Below are positions 9,984-18,669 of a DNA stretch of 64,000 bases, in pieces (position 1 is the first letter of the stretch; each line of letters starts with the position of its first letter). The position numbers and the translations under genes were made by a program. Source of the stretch: Sulfurimonas sp. HSL-3221 (lineage in GTDB: Bacteria > Campylobacterota > Campylobacteria > Campylobacterales > Sulfurimonadaceae). Where the stretch lies: NCBI RefSeq assembly GCF_021044585.1, contig NZ_CP087998.1:2232001-2296000 (forward strand). The letters are read 5' to 3'. The notes under the pieces are model-generated. The model worked only from the letters and a program-made list of their open reading frames with translations, ran no database searches and was not told the origin of the DNA.

Positions 9984-11297
9984 ATGGGAAGATTGCGTCT
10001 CCATCCGCTATACAGCGCCGCGGCGCTGCTGCTCGCCACGGCGGGCGCACAGGGTGCCGGGTTCGGCATTATTGAGAATTCCGCCTCGGGCATGGGCGTG
10101 GCCTATGCATCGGGCGGGGCGGCGGCAGAGGACGCCTCGACCGTCTGGTTCAACCCCGCCTCGATGACGCTGCTTGGGGGCCAGAACGTCGTCGGGGCGA
10201 TCAATGCCATCCTCCCCTCGGCCGATTTCAGCAACAACGGCTCCACCTTCGCCGACGGCAGCGCTCTCGGCGGCCCCGATGCGAACAGCAACACCCCGGC
10301 CCTGATCCCGACCTTCTACTACAGCGGGCAGATCGATGATCAGCTCTTTGTGGGGCTCAGCATCAATGCCCCCTTCGGGTTGGTGACAGAGTATAACGAC
10401 GACTGGGTCGGACGCTACCACGCCGTGGAATCCGATCTCAAAACCGTCAACATCAACCCGGCGATCGCCTACAGAATTGACGAACACTGGAGTCTCGGTG
10501 CCGGGGTCAGCGTCCAGCTGCTCGACATCACCCTCACCAGCGCCGTCGACTTCGGTGCCCTGCTCGGAACCCCCGGCAGCGCGGACGGCTTTGCCGACCT
10601 GACCGGCGACAACTACAACGACCTGGCCTTCGGCTGGAACGTCGGCGTGCTCTACAACGTCGACGCGCATACCCGGATTGCCCTCGCCTACCGCTCTGCT
10701 GTTGACCAGCATGTCGAGGGCAAGGCCGACTTCCGCGTCCCCGCGGCGGCGGCCCCCGTCGTGAGCACCGGCGCCTTTACCGATACGACCCTCAGCGCCG
10801 ACGTTACCCTGCCCGCCTCCGCGTCGCTCAGCCTCTTTCACAACTTCGGGCCGCTCGACCTGATGGCCGATCTGACCTGGACGCAGTGGAGCAGTTTCCA
10901 GGAGCTGCGCATCAAGTACGACAACCCGGCCCAGCCCGATTCCGTCACTACAGAGGATTACCATGACCAGATCCGCATCGCACTCGGCGAGCGCATTCAT
11001 GTCAGCGAGAAGTTTCTGCTCCGGACGGGGATCGCCTATGACCAGAAGGCCGTCAAGAACCGCTACCGCCGCACCCCGCGCATCCCCGACAACGACCGCT
11101 TCTGGCTCTCGATCGGGGCGGGCTACGCCTTGAACGGCATGCTCAGCATCGACGCGGCCTACAGCCACCTCTTCGTCGCGAGTACGAAGATCGAGAACAC
11201 CTTTGAATCCAACATCCCGGAACTCAACCACACCCTCAAAGGGACGTATGATTCCAGCGTCGATATCCTCAGCGTCCAGCTGAGCATGAAATTTTAG
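9984..11297 (+). CDS. FadL/OmpP1/TodX family outer membrane transport protein, paired with a lipase
   Basis: This 437-residue beta-barrel has a signal peptide (cleavage probably after AGAQG), the FadL N-terminal segment GFGIIENSASGMGVAYA and DASTVWFNPASM, and a terminal Phe (QLSMKF). GAGAGGG precedes the ATG. Its stop is nine bases before the start of the lipase gene, whose ribosome site AGGAGG overlaps the stop, so the two are co-expressed. The pairing suggests import of fatty acids released by the lipase, as known for fadL-volA in Vibrio. Confidence 0.9.
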   Translation: MGRLRLHPLYSAAALLLATAGAQGAGFGIIENSASGMGVAYASGGAAAEDASTVWFNPASMTLLGGQNVVGAINAILPSADFSNNGSTFADGSALGGPDANSNTPALIPTFYYSGQIDDQLFVGLSINAPFGLVTEYNDDWVGRYHAVESDLKTVNINPAIAYRIDEHWSLGAGVSVQLLDITLTSAVDFGALLGTPGSADGFADLTGDNYNDLAFGWNVGVLYNVDAHTRIALAYRSAVDQHVEGKADFRVPAAAAPVVSTGAFTDTTLSADVTLPASASLSLFHNFGPLDLMADLTWTQWSSFQELRIKYDNPAQPDSVTTEDYHDQIRIALGERIHVSEKFLLRTGIAYDQKAVKNRYRRTPRIPDNDRFWLSIGAGYALNGMLSIDAAYSHLFVASTKIENTFESNIPELNHTLKGTYDSSVDILSVQLSMKF

Positions 11298-11306
11298 GAG
11301 GCAACG

Positions 11307-13430
11307 ATGCGCCCTTACCGACTTACCCTGACCGCGGCGGCTTTCGCGCTGCTGTTCGCCGGATGCGGCGGCGACAAGAGCACGGACCTGCAGGACAGCC
11401 TGAACGGCCAAACCGTCGACGACCTCATCGCAGGCTATACGCTCTTTGACCCAACGACGGGAACGATCCCCTATCCCAACAACATTCTCTTTGCCCCCAA
11501 CAGCAGTACGACAAACGATTACGACTTCGGCCAGACCCTCAACATCCCCTATGAACCTTCTGACGACGACGCCAACGTCAAGCGCCAGCTCAATACCCTG
11601 ACAGGCTTCTCGACAACGATGCCCATCACCGCGCCGATCAGCGAGGGGGTCACGCTCGACGCCACCTCCCTGCCCGTCGGCGTTCAGCTCTACAAGGTTG
11701 ATGTCAATGCGACGACCGGGGCGGTGACAGATATTAACACCACCCTCGTCTACGGTGTCGATTTTGCCGTCGCCCAGAGCGGCAGCAGTATTGCCATCGT
11801 GCCGATGAAACCGCTGGAGCCGCTGACGAACTACATGGCCGTCCTCACCAACGACCTCAACGACAGCGACGGCCGCGTCCTCGCCCCGGATTACGCGACG
11901 GCCCTGACCCTTTCGCCGAATCCGGTCGAGGCCGGCGGCGCAATCGACGCCGAAAGCGCCGCGGCCCTCGAAGCGATCCGCCAGGGCAACCAGGCCATGC
12001 TCTACGCCCTGGCCGTGGCCGGCAAAGACCCGACCAAAACGGTGCAGATCTGGACCTTCCGCACCCAGATGATCGGCGCCGTGCAGAACAGCATCGCCCA
12101 GTATGCGCAAAATGACACCAACGCCGCCCTCGCCATCCAGGATGTCAATATCACGACCAAGGCGCTTTTTGCACAGCTGGGGATGGATACCACCCTCATG
12201 ACGGGCAGCGCCGAGATCTATGCCGGGACCCTCTCCAACCTCCCGCAATATATGCCGCAGGGATCTCCGCTGAACCCCCTGCCCGTTCTGGCGGGAGAGT
12301 TCAGCTACAGCGCACCGTTTACGCCGATCATCGAAGCCAACATCACCGTACCGGTCGTGGCGACGGTCCCGAGTGCCGCTTCGGGATGCACAAAACCTGC
12401 AGCCGGCTGGCCGGTCGTGATCTACCAGCACGGCATCACCCGTGTGCGTACCGACCTTTTCGTCTACGGCGAAACGCTGGCCTCGGCCTGCTACGTCGGC
12501 ATTGCCATCGACCTCCCGCTGCACGGTGTCACGGAGTCTAATACGACGTTCAACCCCTTTTACATGGGAGCGCTGGAGCGCACCTTCAATGTCGACCTGG
12601 TCACGGAAAACCCCTACGGCACCGTCGTCGCCTATGCACCGGACGGCGTGATCGACTCGACGGGGATCCACTTCATGAACCTCGCCAACGTCACGACCAC
12701 ACGGGATAATCTGCAGCAGACGACTTCGGACCTCATCGAACTGACGAACAGCATCGCCTCGGCGGTAGTCCTGGAACTGAACGCGACGCTGAGCAACCTT
12801 GATAGTTCGCGCGTCAGCTTCCTGTCACACTCCCTTGGCAACATCGCCTCCATCGGCTACCTCAACCAGACCGACGCACTGCAAAGCGCCGTCATGATGA
12901 TGCCCGGACAGCAGATGATCCCCTTCCTCATCAGCTCGCCCGTCTTCGCGCCGGAGATCAATGCCGGGCTGGCTGTCTACGGCATCATGCCGGGTACCTC
13001 GGAATACAGCGCCTTCCTCCATGCGACGCAGACGATCATCGACGACGCGGACCCGGCAAACTATACGGCAGGCATCGGGGCAGCCAACACCTTCCCCATC
13101 CTCGAAATGCAGGCGATCGGCGACGGTACCGAGGGAAGCGGCGACCAGCATATCCCTGCCGCCGTAGCAGGCTACCCACTGGCCGGCGGCAACCCTTTTA
13201 TCGCCTTCACCCAGGCCAAGGACCTCAATACGAGTGCCCTGCTTCCGGGCAACATCTACCTGCCCGATACGAACAGAACCGTCACCCGGGTCACCGCAGG
13301 CGAGCACCGCTCCCCGCTTGACCCGCAATATGGACTGAACGCCTTCCTGGAATACCACACCGAGCTGATCTCTTTCATCTACAGCCACGGGACCGCGATT
13401 CAGGTCAACAACCCTGCGATCATCAAGTAG
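11307..13430 (+). CDS. VolA/Pla-1/cef-type extracellular lipase, lipoprotein
   Basis: This 707-residue protein starts with a lipoprotein signal peptide (lipobox LLFAGC, Cys19). The N-terminal region has the layout of the bacterial virulence-factor lipase N-terminal family (FDPTTGTIPYPNNILF; PLTNYMAVLT). The hydrolase part has PVVIYQHGITR (oxyanion-side HG) and SFLSHSLGN near residue 508, a serine-nucleophile elbow in which the first Gly of GxSxG is Ser. VolA of Vibrio cholerae is a surface lysophospholipase encoded next to fadL; this pair repeats that arrangement. Expected location is the outer membrane surface; the exact lipid substrate is unknown. Confidence 0.82.
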   Translation: MRPYRLTLTAAAFALLFAGCGGDKSTDLQDSLNGQTVDDLIAGYTLFDPTTGTIPYPNNILFAPNSSTTNDYDFGQTLNIPYEPSDDDANVKRQLNTLTGFSTTMPITAPISEGVTLDATSLPVGVQLYKVDVNATTGAVTDINTTLVYGVDFAVAQSGSSIAIVPMKPLEPLTNYMAVLTNDLNDSDGRVLAPDYATALTLSPNPVEAGGAIDAESAAALEAIRQGNQAMLYALAVAGKDPTKTVQIWTFRTQMIGAVQNSIAQYAQNDTNAALAIQDVNITTKALFAQLGMDTTLMTGSAEIYAGTLSNLPQYMPQGSPLNPLPVLAGEFSYSAPFTPIIEANITVPVVATVPSAASGCTKPAAGWPVVIYQHGITRVRTDLFVYGETLASACYVGIAIDLPLHGVTESNTTFNPFYMGALERTFNVDLVTENPYGTVVAYAPDGVIDSTGIHFMNLANVTTTRDNLQQTTSDLIELTNSIASAVVLELNATLSNLDSSRVSFLSHSLGNIASIGYLNQTDALQSAVMMMPGQQMIPFLISSPVFAPEINAGLAVYGIMPGTSEYSAFLHATQTIIDDADPANYTAGIGAANTFPILEMQAIGDGTEGSGDQHIPAAVAGYPLAGGNPFIAFTQAKDLNTSALLPGNIYLPDTNRTVTRVTAGEHRSPLDPQYGLNAFLEYHTELISFIYSHGTAIQVNNPAIIK

Positions 13431-13464
13431 CAGCGGCCCCTGGCCGTTATAGTCTCTAGCTTCT

Positions 13465-13489
13465 TTGCCACTTTTTTAGAAAAAGTAGT
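13465..13489. repeat. Alpha-type hairpin fragment after the lipase gene
   Basis: CCACTTTTTTAG followed by AAAAAGTAG is the inverted A/T-rich hairpin that ends the alpha repeat modules, here alone and in the reverse direction, about 35 bases after the lipase stop. It may serve as a terminator. Confidence 0.5.
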
Positions 13490-13530
13490 GATAAATCAAA
13501 GTGAGCAATTGTCTTTGCTGAGTGCAGGGG

Positions 13531-13685
13531 ATCATCCGCTTCTTTTGTTAAGTCAGAAACGGTCATTAGCGTGTCCGTGGGATAACCGGAGAATGGAGTG
13601 TCCCGAATGCGACAGCCTTTCGCACTTTCTTCTTTCGGGTTCGGTTTCTTCTTTGTGCGCACAAAGAAGAAAGGGAACAACACCT
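13531..13685. repeat. Type II intergenic repeat, copy 1
   Basis: This stretch resembles the region at 55783-55985 (shared blocks CCGCTTCTTTTGT, GAAACGGT, TTAGCGTGTC, TGTCCCGAA, GGTTCGG). It holds a perfect 22-base palindrome, CTTCTTTGTGC/GCACAAAGAAG, near its end. No coding potential is apparent. Confidence 0.65.
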
Positions 13686-13728
13686 CATGCTTCTTCAAGC
13701 AAATAGAATCGCAATAAAACATCCTGTT

Positions 13729-14041
13729 CATTCTTTTCTTTTTACCAAGAAAAGAACCAAAAGAAAATCGTCGTTGCGCGAATCGCTCGCCCTTCTCGGC
13801 TTTATGCCTTCAGGGCGGCTTTCAAAGCACGCTTAACGACAGGTCGCCTATTGATTCATGCGCTTCGATAAATCGAAGCTAGTAAAAGGAAGAGAGCTTC
13901 GACACATCGAAGCGCATCAATAAAATAGACCCTTGGGCCTTGAGCGCGATCCTTATAAGCCATCCCGGAGGCACAAAGCCGGGAGGGGCGAGCGATTCGC
14001 GAAAGGCCGCTTTTTGCACTACTTTTTCTAAAAAAGTGGCA
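13729..14041. repeat. Composite alpha/beta inverted-repeat element, copy 1 (order beta then alpha)
   Basis: A beta module (13729-13879) ends in the hairpin GCTTCGAT/ATCGAAGC. An alpha module (13894-14041) begins with a GCTTCG hairpin and ends in ACTTTTT/AAAAAGT. Each module holds an inner hairpin; the beta stem here is CGCCCT/AGGGCG. The copy lies between the ends of two convergent genes (lipase and nfo). Confidence 0.8.
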
Positions 14042-14077
14042 AGGGAGGTATAGGGAGAATGATACTGACGATTGACG

Positions 14078-14929
14078 TCAGCGCTCTTCCAGCGAATAAA
14101 GCAGCTTGATCTCCTCTGCCCAGATCGTCTCGTCGATCGTCTCCAGAATGAGCGGGATGTCGTCCATACGCGGGTCGTTCATAATGTAGCGGAACGCCTC
14201 AAGCCCGATCTTGCCTTTGCCGATGCTGTCGTGGCGGTCGACGTGGCTGCCGAGGTCCGGCTTGGAGTCGTTGAGGTGCATCCCGCGCAGGTACTTGAAG
14301 CCGACGATGTTCTCGAACTCCGCCATGGAGACATCGTAGGCCTCCTTGGTGCGGATGTCGTAGCCCGCCGTGAACATATGGCAGGTGTCAATACAGACGC
14401 CGACGCGTGACTTGTCCTCGACCTTGTCAATGATGTGGGCAAGATGTTCGAACTTCCAGCCGAGGTTGCTCCCCTGTCCCGCCGTATTCTCCAGTACAAG
14501 CGTCACGCCGCTGGTCGCGTCCAGCGTCCAGTTCATGCTCTCGGCGATCCGGTTGAGGCACTCGTCTTCGCCGATCTGCTTGAGGTGCGAACCCGGGTGG
14601 AAGTTGAGACGGTCGAGCCCCAGCTGCATGCAGCGCTCGACTTCGTCCACAAAGGCGTCGAAGGATTTCTGGCGCTTCTCCTCTTCAGGGTGGCCCAGGT
14701 TGATCAGGTAAGAATCATGCGGCAGCACGTGCTTGGGTGCGATCCCGCTCTCGTCGAGCAGGCGCTTGAAAGTATCGATGGTCTCCGTATCGAGGTCCTT
14801 GGCCTTCCACTGGCGCTGGTTCTTCGTAAAGAGGGCGAAGGCCTGCGCCCCGATCGCCTCGGCATTCGTGATGGCGTTGTAGACCCCGCCCGAGGCCGAC
14901 GTATGTGCACCGACAAATTTATTGCTCAT
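14078..14929 (-). CDS. nfo: Endonuclease IV (apurinic/apyrimidinic endonuclease)
   Basis: This 283-residue metal-dependent AP endonuclease of base excision repair has a TIM-barrel fold with three metal ions. Family motifs: GAHTSASGG at the N terminus, [46 protein letters not shown] and ILETI near the end. Length is normal. It stands alone, with repeat elements on both sides. Confidence 0.97.
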   Translation of the reverse strand: MSNKFVGAHTSASGGVYNAITNAEAIGAQAFALFTKNQRQWKAKDLDTETIDTFKRLLDESGIAPKHVLPHDSYLINLGHPEEEKRQKSFDAFVDEVERCMQLGLDRLNFHPGSHLKQIGEDECLNRIAESMNWTLDATSGVTLVLENTAGQGSNLGWKFEHLAHIIDKVEDKSRVGVCIDTCHMFTAGYDIRTKEAYDVSMAEFENIVGFKYLRGMHLNDSKPDLGSHVDRHDSIGKGKIGLEAFRYIMNDPRMDDIPLILETIDETIWAEEIKLLYSLEER

Positions 14930-15040
14930 GATAAAAATTCCTGTTTTTAGGCAGAAGCATAGCCAAACGCGCGTTAAACCAGACGAAAGGGGTGCAGGTA
15001 GTATCAGGGACTAAGTGCCATTGGTTATTGAGAAACGGCA

Positions 15041-15347
15041 CGCTTCGGGAACCGAAGCGCATTCAATCAATAAAGAGCTGGCCCTGAGCGCTCCTTATAA
15101 GCCATCCCGGAGGCACAAAGCCGGGAGGGATGAGCGTTTCGCGAAGGGCCGATTTTTGCGCTACTTTTTCTAAAAAAGTGGCATGAACATTCTTCTCTAT
15201 CTTTTCTTTTTACAAAGAAAAGAAACAAAAGAAAATCGTCGTTGCGCGAATCGCACGCCCTTCTCGGCTTTATGCCTTCAGGGCGGCTTTCAAGGCACGC
15301 TTAACGACAGGTCGCCTATCGATTTTATGCGCTTCGGGAACCGAAGC
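15041..15347. repeat. Composite alpha/beta element, copy 2 (alpha then beta)
   Basis: The alpha module starts with hairpin GCTTCGG/CCGAAGC, has inner stem CATCCC/GGGATG, and ends in ACTTTTT/AAAAAGT. The beta module follows, with hairpin CTTTTCTTT/AAAGAAAAG, inner stem CGCCCT/AGGGCG and end hairpin GCTTCGG/CCGAAGC. It fills most of the 434-base gap upstream of nfo and directly follows the lipoprotein gene at 15364. Nothing else is apparent in the gap. Confidence 0.85.
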
Positions 15348-15363
15348 TCATAGCACTGTTGGT

Positions 15364-15843
15364 TTACTGCAACCGTTTGAACTTGATCAGTATCCCGTGT
15401 TCTAGGTCCCTGAAGTATATCTGCTCCGTTGTCACCCGGTAGACGATCTCCCCGATGTTCTGTTCAAAGCCCGCGTCGGTATGCACGAGGTTCTTGCGCT
15501 CCATGATCGCCTCGCCGCGCAGCAGGTGATAGAAGAGATCATCCGGATAGGCGGCGTTGAGGTATTTTGCATTGAAGGCCGATTTGGCGAGGCACCCCTC
15601 CCCCTCCATACAGACCAGGCTTTCAATCTGCAGTCGCAGGATGCGCTGGCCCGCCTCGAAGACTTCCAGCTCCGCCACCCCGTCGCCCTTGCGGATGTAG
15701 CCCGTGTCGGCAAAACGCCACTGCGGCGTCTTGAACACGACAACATAAGCCGCCGTAACCGGGGGTTTTTTCATAACACAGCCGCCGAGCAGTACGCCTG
15801 CAACGATGGGTAAAAGCCACATTGTCAATCTGCTGATCGTCAT
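15364..15843 (-). CDS. Putative lipoprotein of unknown function
   Basis: This 159-residue protein has a lipoprotein signal peptide (GVLLGGC, Cys22). The mature part is a small soluble domain with KFADTGY-like (RFADTGYIRKGD) and aromatic, beta-rich segments; I recognise no named domain, though proteins of this kind occur in Campylobacterota. Its ATG overlaps the stop of the upstream NlpC/P60 gene (ATGA), so the two are probably made together and may work together at the cell envelope. Confidence 0.75.
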   Translation of the reverse strand: MTISRLTMWLLPIVAGVLLGGCVMKKPPVTAAYVVVFKTPQWRFADTGYIRKGDGVAELEVFEAGQRILRLQIESLVCMEGEGCLAKSAFNAKYLNAAYPDDLFYHLLRGEAIMERKNLVHTDAGFEQNIGEIVYRVTTEQIYFRDLEHGILIKFKRLQ

Positions 15844-16424
15844 CTGATCCTTCTTGTCGTCCAGTAGTGCCGTTTCCAGTAGGGCTTATCCATACTCGAG
15901 ATCATCACCCCATACTTGGTGGAAACGTGCATGAACTTCCCCGCTTCGAGATAGATGCCGACATGGCGGTCGCGCCCACTCGTGCGGAAAAAGACGAGGT
16001 CCCCTGCCTGCAGCTGCTGTTTGGGTACGGCACTGCCGCAGCTTGCCTGCTGCCGGGTCGTCCGGGGCAGCCTGATGCCGAAGAGTTCCCGGTAGGCCTG
16101 CTGCACAAATGCGGAGCAGTCTATCCCCCGCGGCCCCGTGCCCCCGTAGCGGTAAGGGACATGGTGCCACTTCGTCTGGAATGGGTAGAGTTTGGCCAGA
16201 GCCGGATCCTGGCTTACCGGCTGCTGCGCCGGAGCCGTCTCCTCATCTTCCTGCAGCAGCCACACCTCCTCCATCGGCGGCAGCGCCGCAAAGGTCCTGT
16301 CGGCGGCATGCACGACCGGGGGCGGCGACGGCCTGCGGTCGACGTAACGGGTGGAGCAGCCGCCGAGCAGCAGCGCTGCCACGATACCCAGACCACCCAG
16401 TTGCCGCACCCTGTCCCACATCAT
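15840..16424 (-). CDS. NlpC/P60 family lipoprotein, probable peptidoglycan endopeptidase
   Basis: This 194-residue protein has a lipobox (LLLGGC). A Pro-rich linker leads to an NlpC/P60 (C40) domain: catalytic Cys in GIDCSAFVQQ, His in DRHVGIYLEAG, and a third polar position near KFMHVST. Substrate binding signatures RLPRTTRQQA and GDLVFFRTSG are present. C40 enzymes cut the stem or cross-link peptides of murein. It is the first gene of a pair with the downstream lipoprotein. Confidence 0.9.
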   Translation of the reverse strand: MMWDRVRQLGGLGIVAALLLGGCSTRYVDRRPSPPPVVHAADRTFAALPPMEEVWLLQEDEETAPAQQPVSQDPALAKLYPFQTKWHHVPYRYGGTGPRGIDCSAFVQQAYRELFGIRLPRTTRQQASCGSAVPKQQLQAGDLVFFRTSGRDRHVGIYLEAGKFMHVSTKYGVMISSMDKPYWKRHYWTTRRIR

Positions 16425-16440
16425 CGTTTCAACGCCCTTT

Positions 16441-17457
16441 TCAGCCCATCGGGTAGAGGATGTCCGCGTGCACCGCGTTGCAGGCTGCCATTACCTCTTC
16501 CGTGAGGGTCAGCTCCATGGCCGCGAGCGACGCGTCAAGCTGCTCGGGGCGGGTCGCGCCGATGATCGTGGAAGCGACAAAGTCATGCTGCTTGCTCCAG
16601 GCCGCCGCCATCGTGACCGGGTCCAGTCCCGCGTCGGCGGCGATTTTGAGGTAGCGCTGCGTGGACGCGAGGGTCTTGTCGTTGACGAAGCGCGCAGCCA
16701 TCAGGCGCTGGCGTGCGTTGGGGGATTTGAAATAGTCCGCGAAACGCCCCTCGCTTATGTCCGCCTGATTGTATTTTCCGCTGAGTACCCCGCCGCCCAG
16801 CGGCGAATAAGGCAGCAGGGAGATCTGCTCTTGACGGCAGAGGGTGGCAAGCTCGTCCATGAAACGGCGGTTGAGCATGGAGAAGTTGTTCTGAATCGAC
16901 TCAAAGCGGGCCAGCCCTTTGTAGTGGCTGGCGGCCAGGGCCTTCGCCGTCCCGTAGGCCGTGTCATTGGAGGTACCGATATAGCGCACCTTGCCGCTCT
17001 GTACCAGCCGGTCGAAAGCCTCCATCGTCTCCTCGACGGGCACAACGGTATCGGGCCAGTGCATCTGGTAGAGGTCGATGTAGTCCGTCCCGAGCCGCTT
17101 CAAAGAGCCTTCGACCGCCCGTTCGATATGGAAACGATCCATGGCCGTCAGCCCGTGGCGCACCGGGGGTACGAACCAGCCCGAGGCCGCCCCGGCGACC
17201 TTGGAGGCAAGGATAATGCTCTCCCGCGGCTTCGTTTTAAGCCAGCGTCCGACGATCTCCTCGGTCTGTCCCGCCAGGTCCACACGCGGCGGAACGGGGT
17301 AGAGTTCGGCGGTATCATAGAAGTTTACCCCCGCCGCATAGGCCTTGTCCATAATGGCGAAGGCGCTCTTCTCGTCGCACTGCCCGGGAAAGGTCATCGT
17401 CCCCAGACAAATCGGGCTGACCCGCAGGCCGCTTCGGCCGATGTAGCGGTATTGCAT
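16441..17457 (-). CDS. Aldo/keto reductase, Tas-like
   Basis: This 338-residue NADP-dependent reductase has the catalytic tetrad of the family: Asp and Tyr in FYDTAELY, Lys in ILASKVAG and His in YQMHWPD. The N terminus (YIGRSGLRVSPICLGTMTF) and DTAELYPVPPR are close in style to E. coli Tas. NADPH-binding residues near the C terminus (IIGATRPEQLD) are intact. The substrate is unknown. It lies between the NlpC/P60 pair and the DUF234 gene on the same strand. Confidence 0.92.
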   Translation of the reverse strand: MQYRYIGRSGLRVSPICLGTMTFPGQCDEKSAFAIMDKAYAAGVNFYDTAELYPVPPRVDLAGQTEEIVGRWLKTKPRESIILASKVAGAASGWFVPPVRHGLTAMDRFHIERAVEGSLKRLGTDYIDLYQMHWPDTVVPVEETMEAFDRLVQSGKVRYIGTSNDTAYGTAKALAASHYKGLARFESIQNNFSMLNRRFMDELATLCRQEQISLLPYSPLGGGVLSGKYNQADISEGRFADYFKSPNARQRLMAARFVNDKTLASTQRYLKIAADAGLDPVTMAAAWSKQHDFVASTIIGATRPEQLDASLAAMELTLTEEVMAACNAVHADILYPMG

Positions 17458-17492
17458 CTTTTTTCTCCTAGAAGCGTTGCGTTCCCAGCACG

Positions 17493-18383
17493 CTACTCAA
17501 TAAGTTCTTTCATCTCTTCCGCGCAGACAAGCACCAGCGTGTCGCTGCGCATCGCATCGAGCTCGTTGGAAAAGCCCCGTTTCGCGAAGAGCCAGATCTG
17601 CTCTGGCTCGAGCCCCACAAGAGAGCACTTCTCCTGCAGCTTCTGCAGTTCGCCCCGGTTAACCTTGGTATTGGTCCATTTACACTCACCGACAATGAAG
17701 CCGCCGCCGGGGGCGCGGGCCAAAATGTCGAGCTCGATCACCCGGTCCCAATAACTGCCGCAGCGCAGGTAAGGGTCGTTTCCCAACTGATGCCGCAGAT
17801 AGAGCTGGGATATCTCCTCGAAGACCAGCCCCGTGAAGGCCGTATCCTGCTCCTCAAAACGCGAAAGGACGCTTTCATAATCCCCCCGCTCGATCCGGCG
17901 GTGCTGCGGTGAGACGAACCGGAACCAGAAGCGCAGGAAAGGCGAACGGAAACGCAGTTTGTGCGAGATGCGGTGACGGGCGACCTCACGTTTGAGCTTC
18001 TGCTTCGGGTGGCTCTTCTCCGGCGGCGCTTCCCGCGAGGCTTCCAGGTCGAGGATACCGATGGTACGCAGGTGATCGACGATCTCGCCCCCTTTGGCCT
18101 CGCTGATATGCGCCCGGCGGCAGGCGGAGTGGATGCGGCGGTCCCCCTTGGCCACGGCCTGCAGCAGCGCAATCACCTGCCGGTCCTCGAGAAAGCCTGT
18201 ATGAATGCGGTTGTAGTGTTCGCCGTAGTGGTCCAGTATCTTCGTTTCGATCAGTTCGGGAAGCGGTACCGCCGTATCGATCTCGATGCCGCTCTCGCCG
18301 AAAACGGCAAAGTAGGCAATGAGGGTCTCCATCGAATCGGGGAACGTCTCATCATGGAAACGTTGCAGTTGGTTCAGCAGCAA
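17493..18383 (-). CDS. DUF234 domain protein, possible PD-(D/E)xK nuclease fold
   Basis: This 296-residue protein has an N-terminal helical/winged-helix-like part and a C-terminal DUF234 domain: FRFVSPQHRRIERGDYE, then VFEEISQLY, then ELDIL and GECKW, which fit a PD-(D/E)xK-like core (E, D, ExK). DUF234 is usually fused to a P-loop ATPase of the archaeal type; here no ATPase domain or Walker motif is present. The start is a TTG (18381-18383); a good extended -10 (TGTGCTATAAT) lies about 25 bases upstream. Function is unknown. Confidence 0.75.
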   Translation of the reverse strand: MLLNQLQRFHDETFPDSMETLIAYFAVFGESGIEIDTAVPLPELIETKILDHYGEHYNRIHTGFLEDRQVIALLQAVAKGDRRIHSACRRAHISEAKGGEIVDHLRTIGILDLEASREAPPEKSHPKQKLKREVARHRISHKLRFRSPFLRFWFRFVSPQHRRIERGDYESVLSRFEEQDTAFTGLVFEEISQLYLRHQLGNDPYLRCGSYWDRVIELDILARAPGGGFIVGECKWTNTKVNRGELQKLQEKCSLVGLEPEQIWLFAKRGFSNELDAMRSDTLVLVCAEEMKELIE

Positions 18384-18460
18384 TGGGGGGCCTTGGACAA
18401 CATAGGGGGATTATAGCACATACGCATACGCTATGCCATGATTGGTCATTCGTAAAAAAA

Positions 18461-18651
18461 GAGCTTCGGCACGCCGAAGGGCCGCTTTTTGCAGCGGTTC
18501 ATTCTTTTCTTTTTCATGAGAAAAGAACCAAAAGAAAATCGTCGTTGCGCGAATCGCATGCCCTTCTCGGCTTTTTGCCTTCAGGGCGGTTTTCATGGCA
18601 CGCTTAACGACCTTCTGCCTATTTTACTAATGCACTTCGAATATCCGAAGC
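18461..18651. repeat. Composite element, copy 3 (truncated alpha plus beta)
   Basis: Only the end hairpin of alpha remains (GCTTCGGC/GCCGAAG), joined directly to GGCCGCTTTTTGC. A full beta module then follows, with inner stem TGCCCT/AGGGCG. It fills the gap between the DUF234 and aguB genes. Confidence 0.75.
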
Positions 18652-18669
18652 TAATACAAAAATATTCAA

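Noticed and set aside
10008..12671. 887-residue minus-strand frame
   Set aside because: It is antisense to the FadL-lipase pair, which has signal peptides, motifs and ribosome sites.
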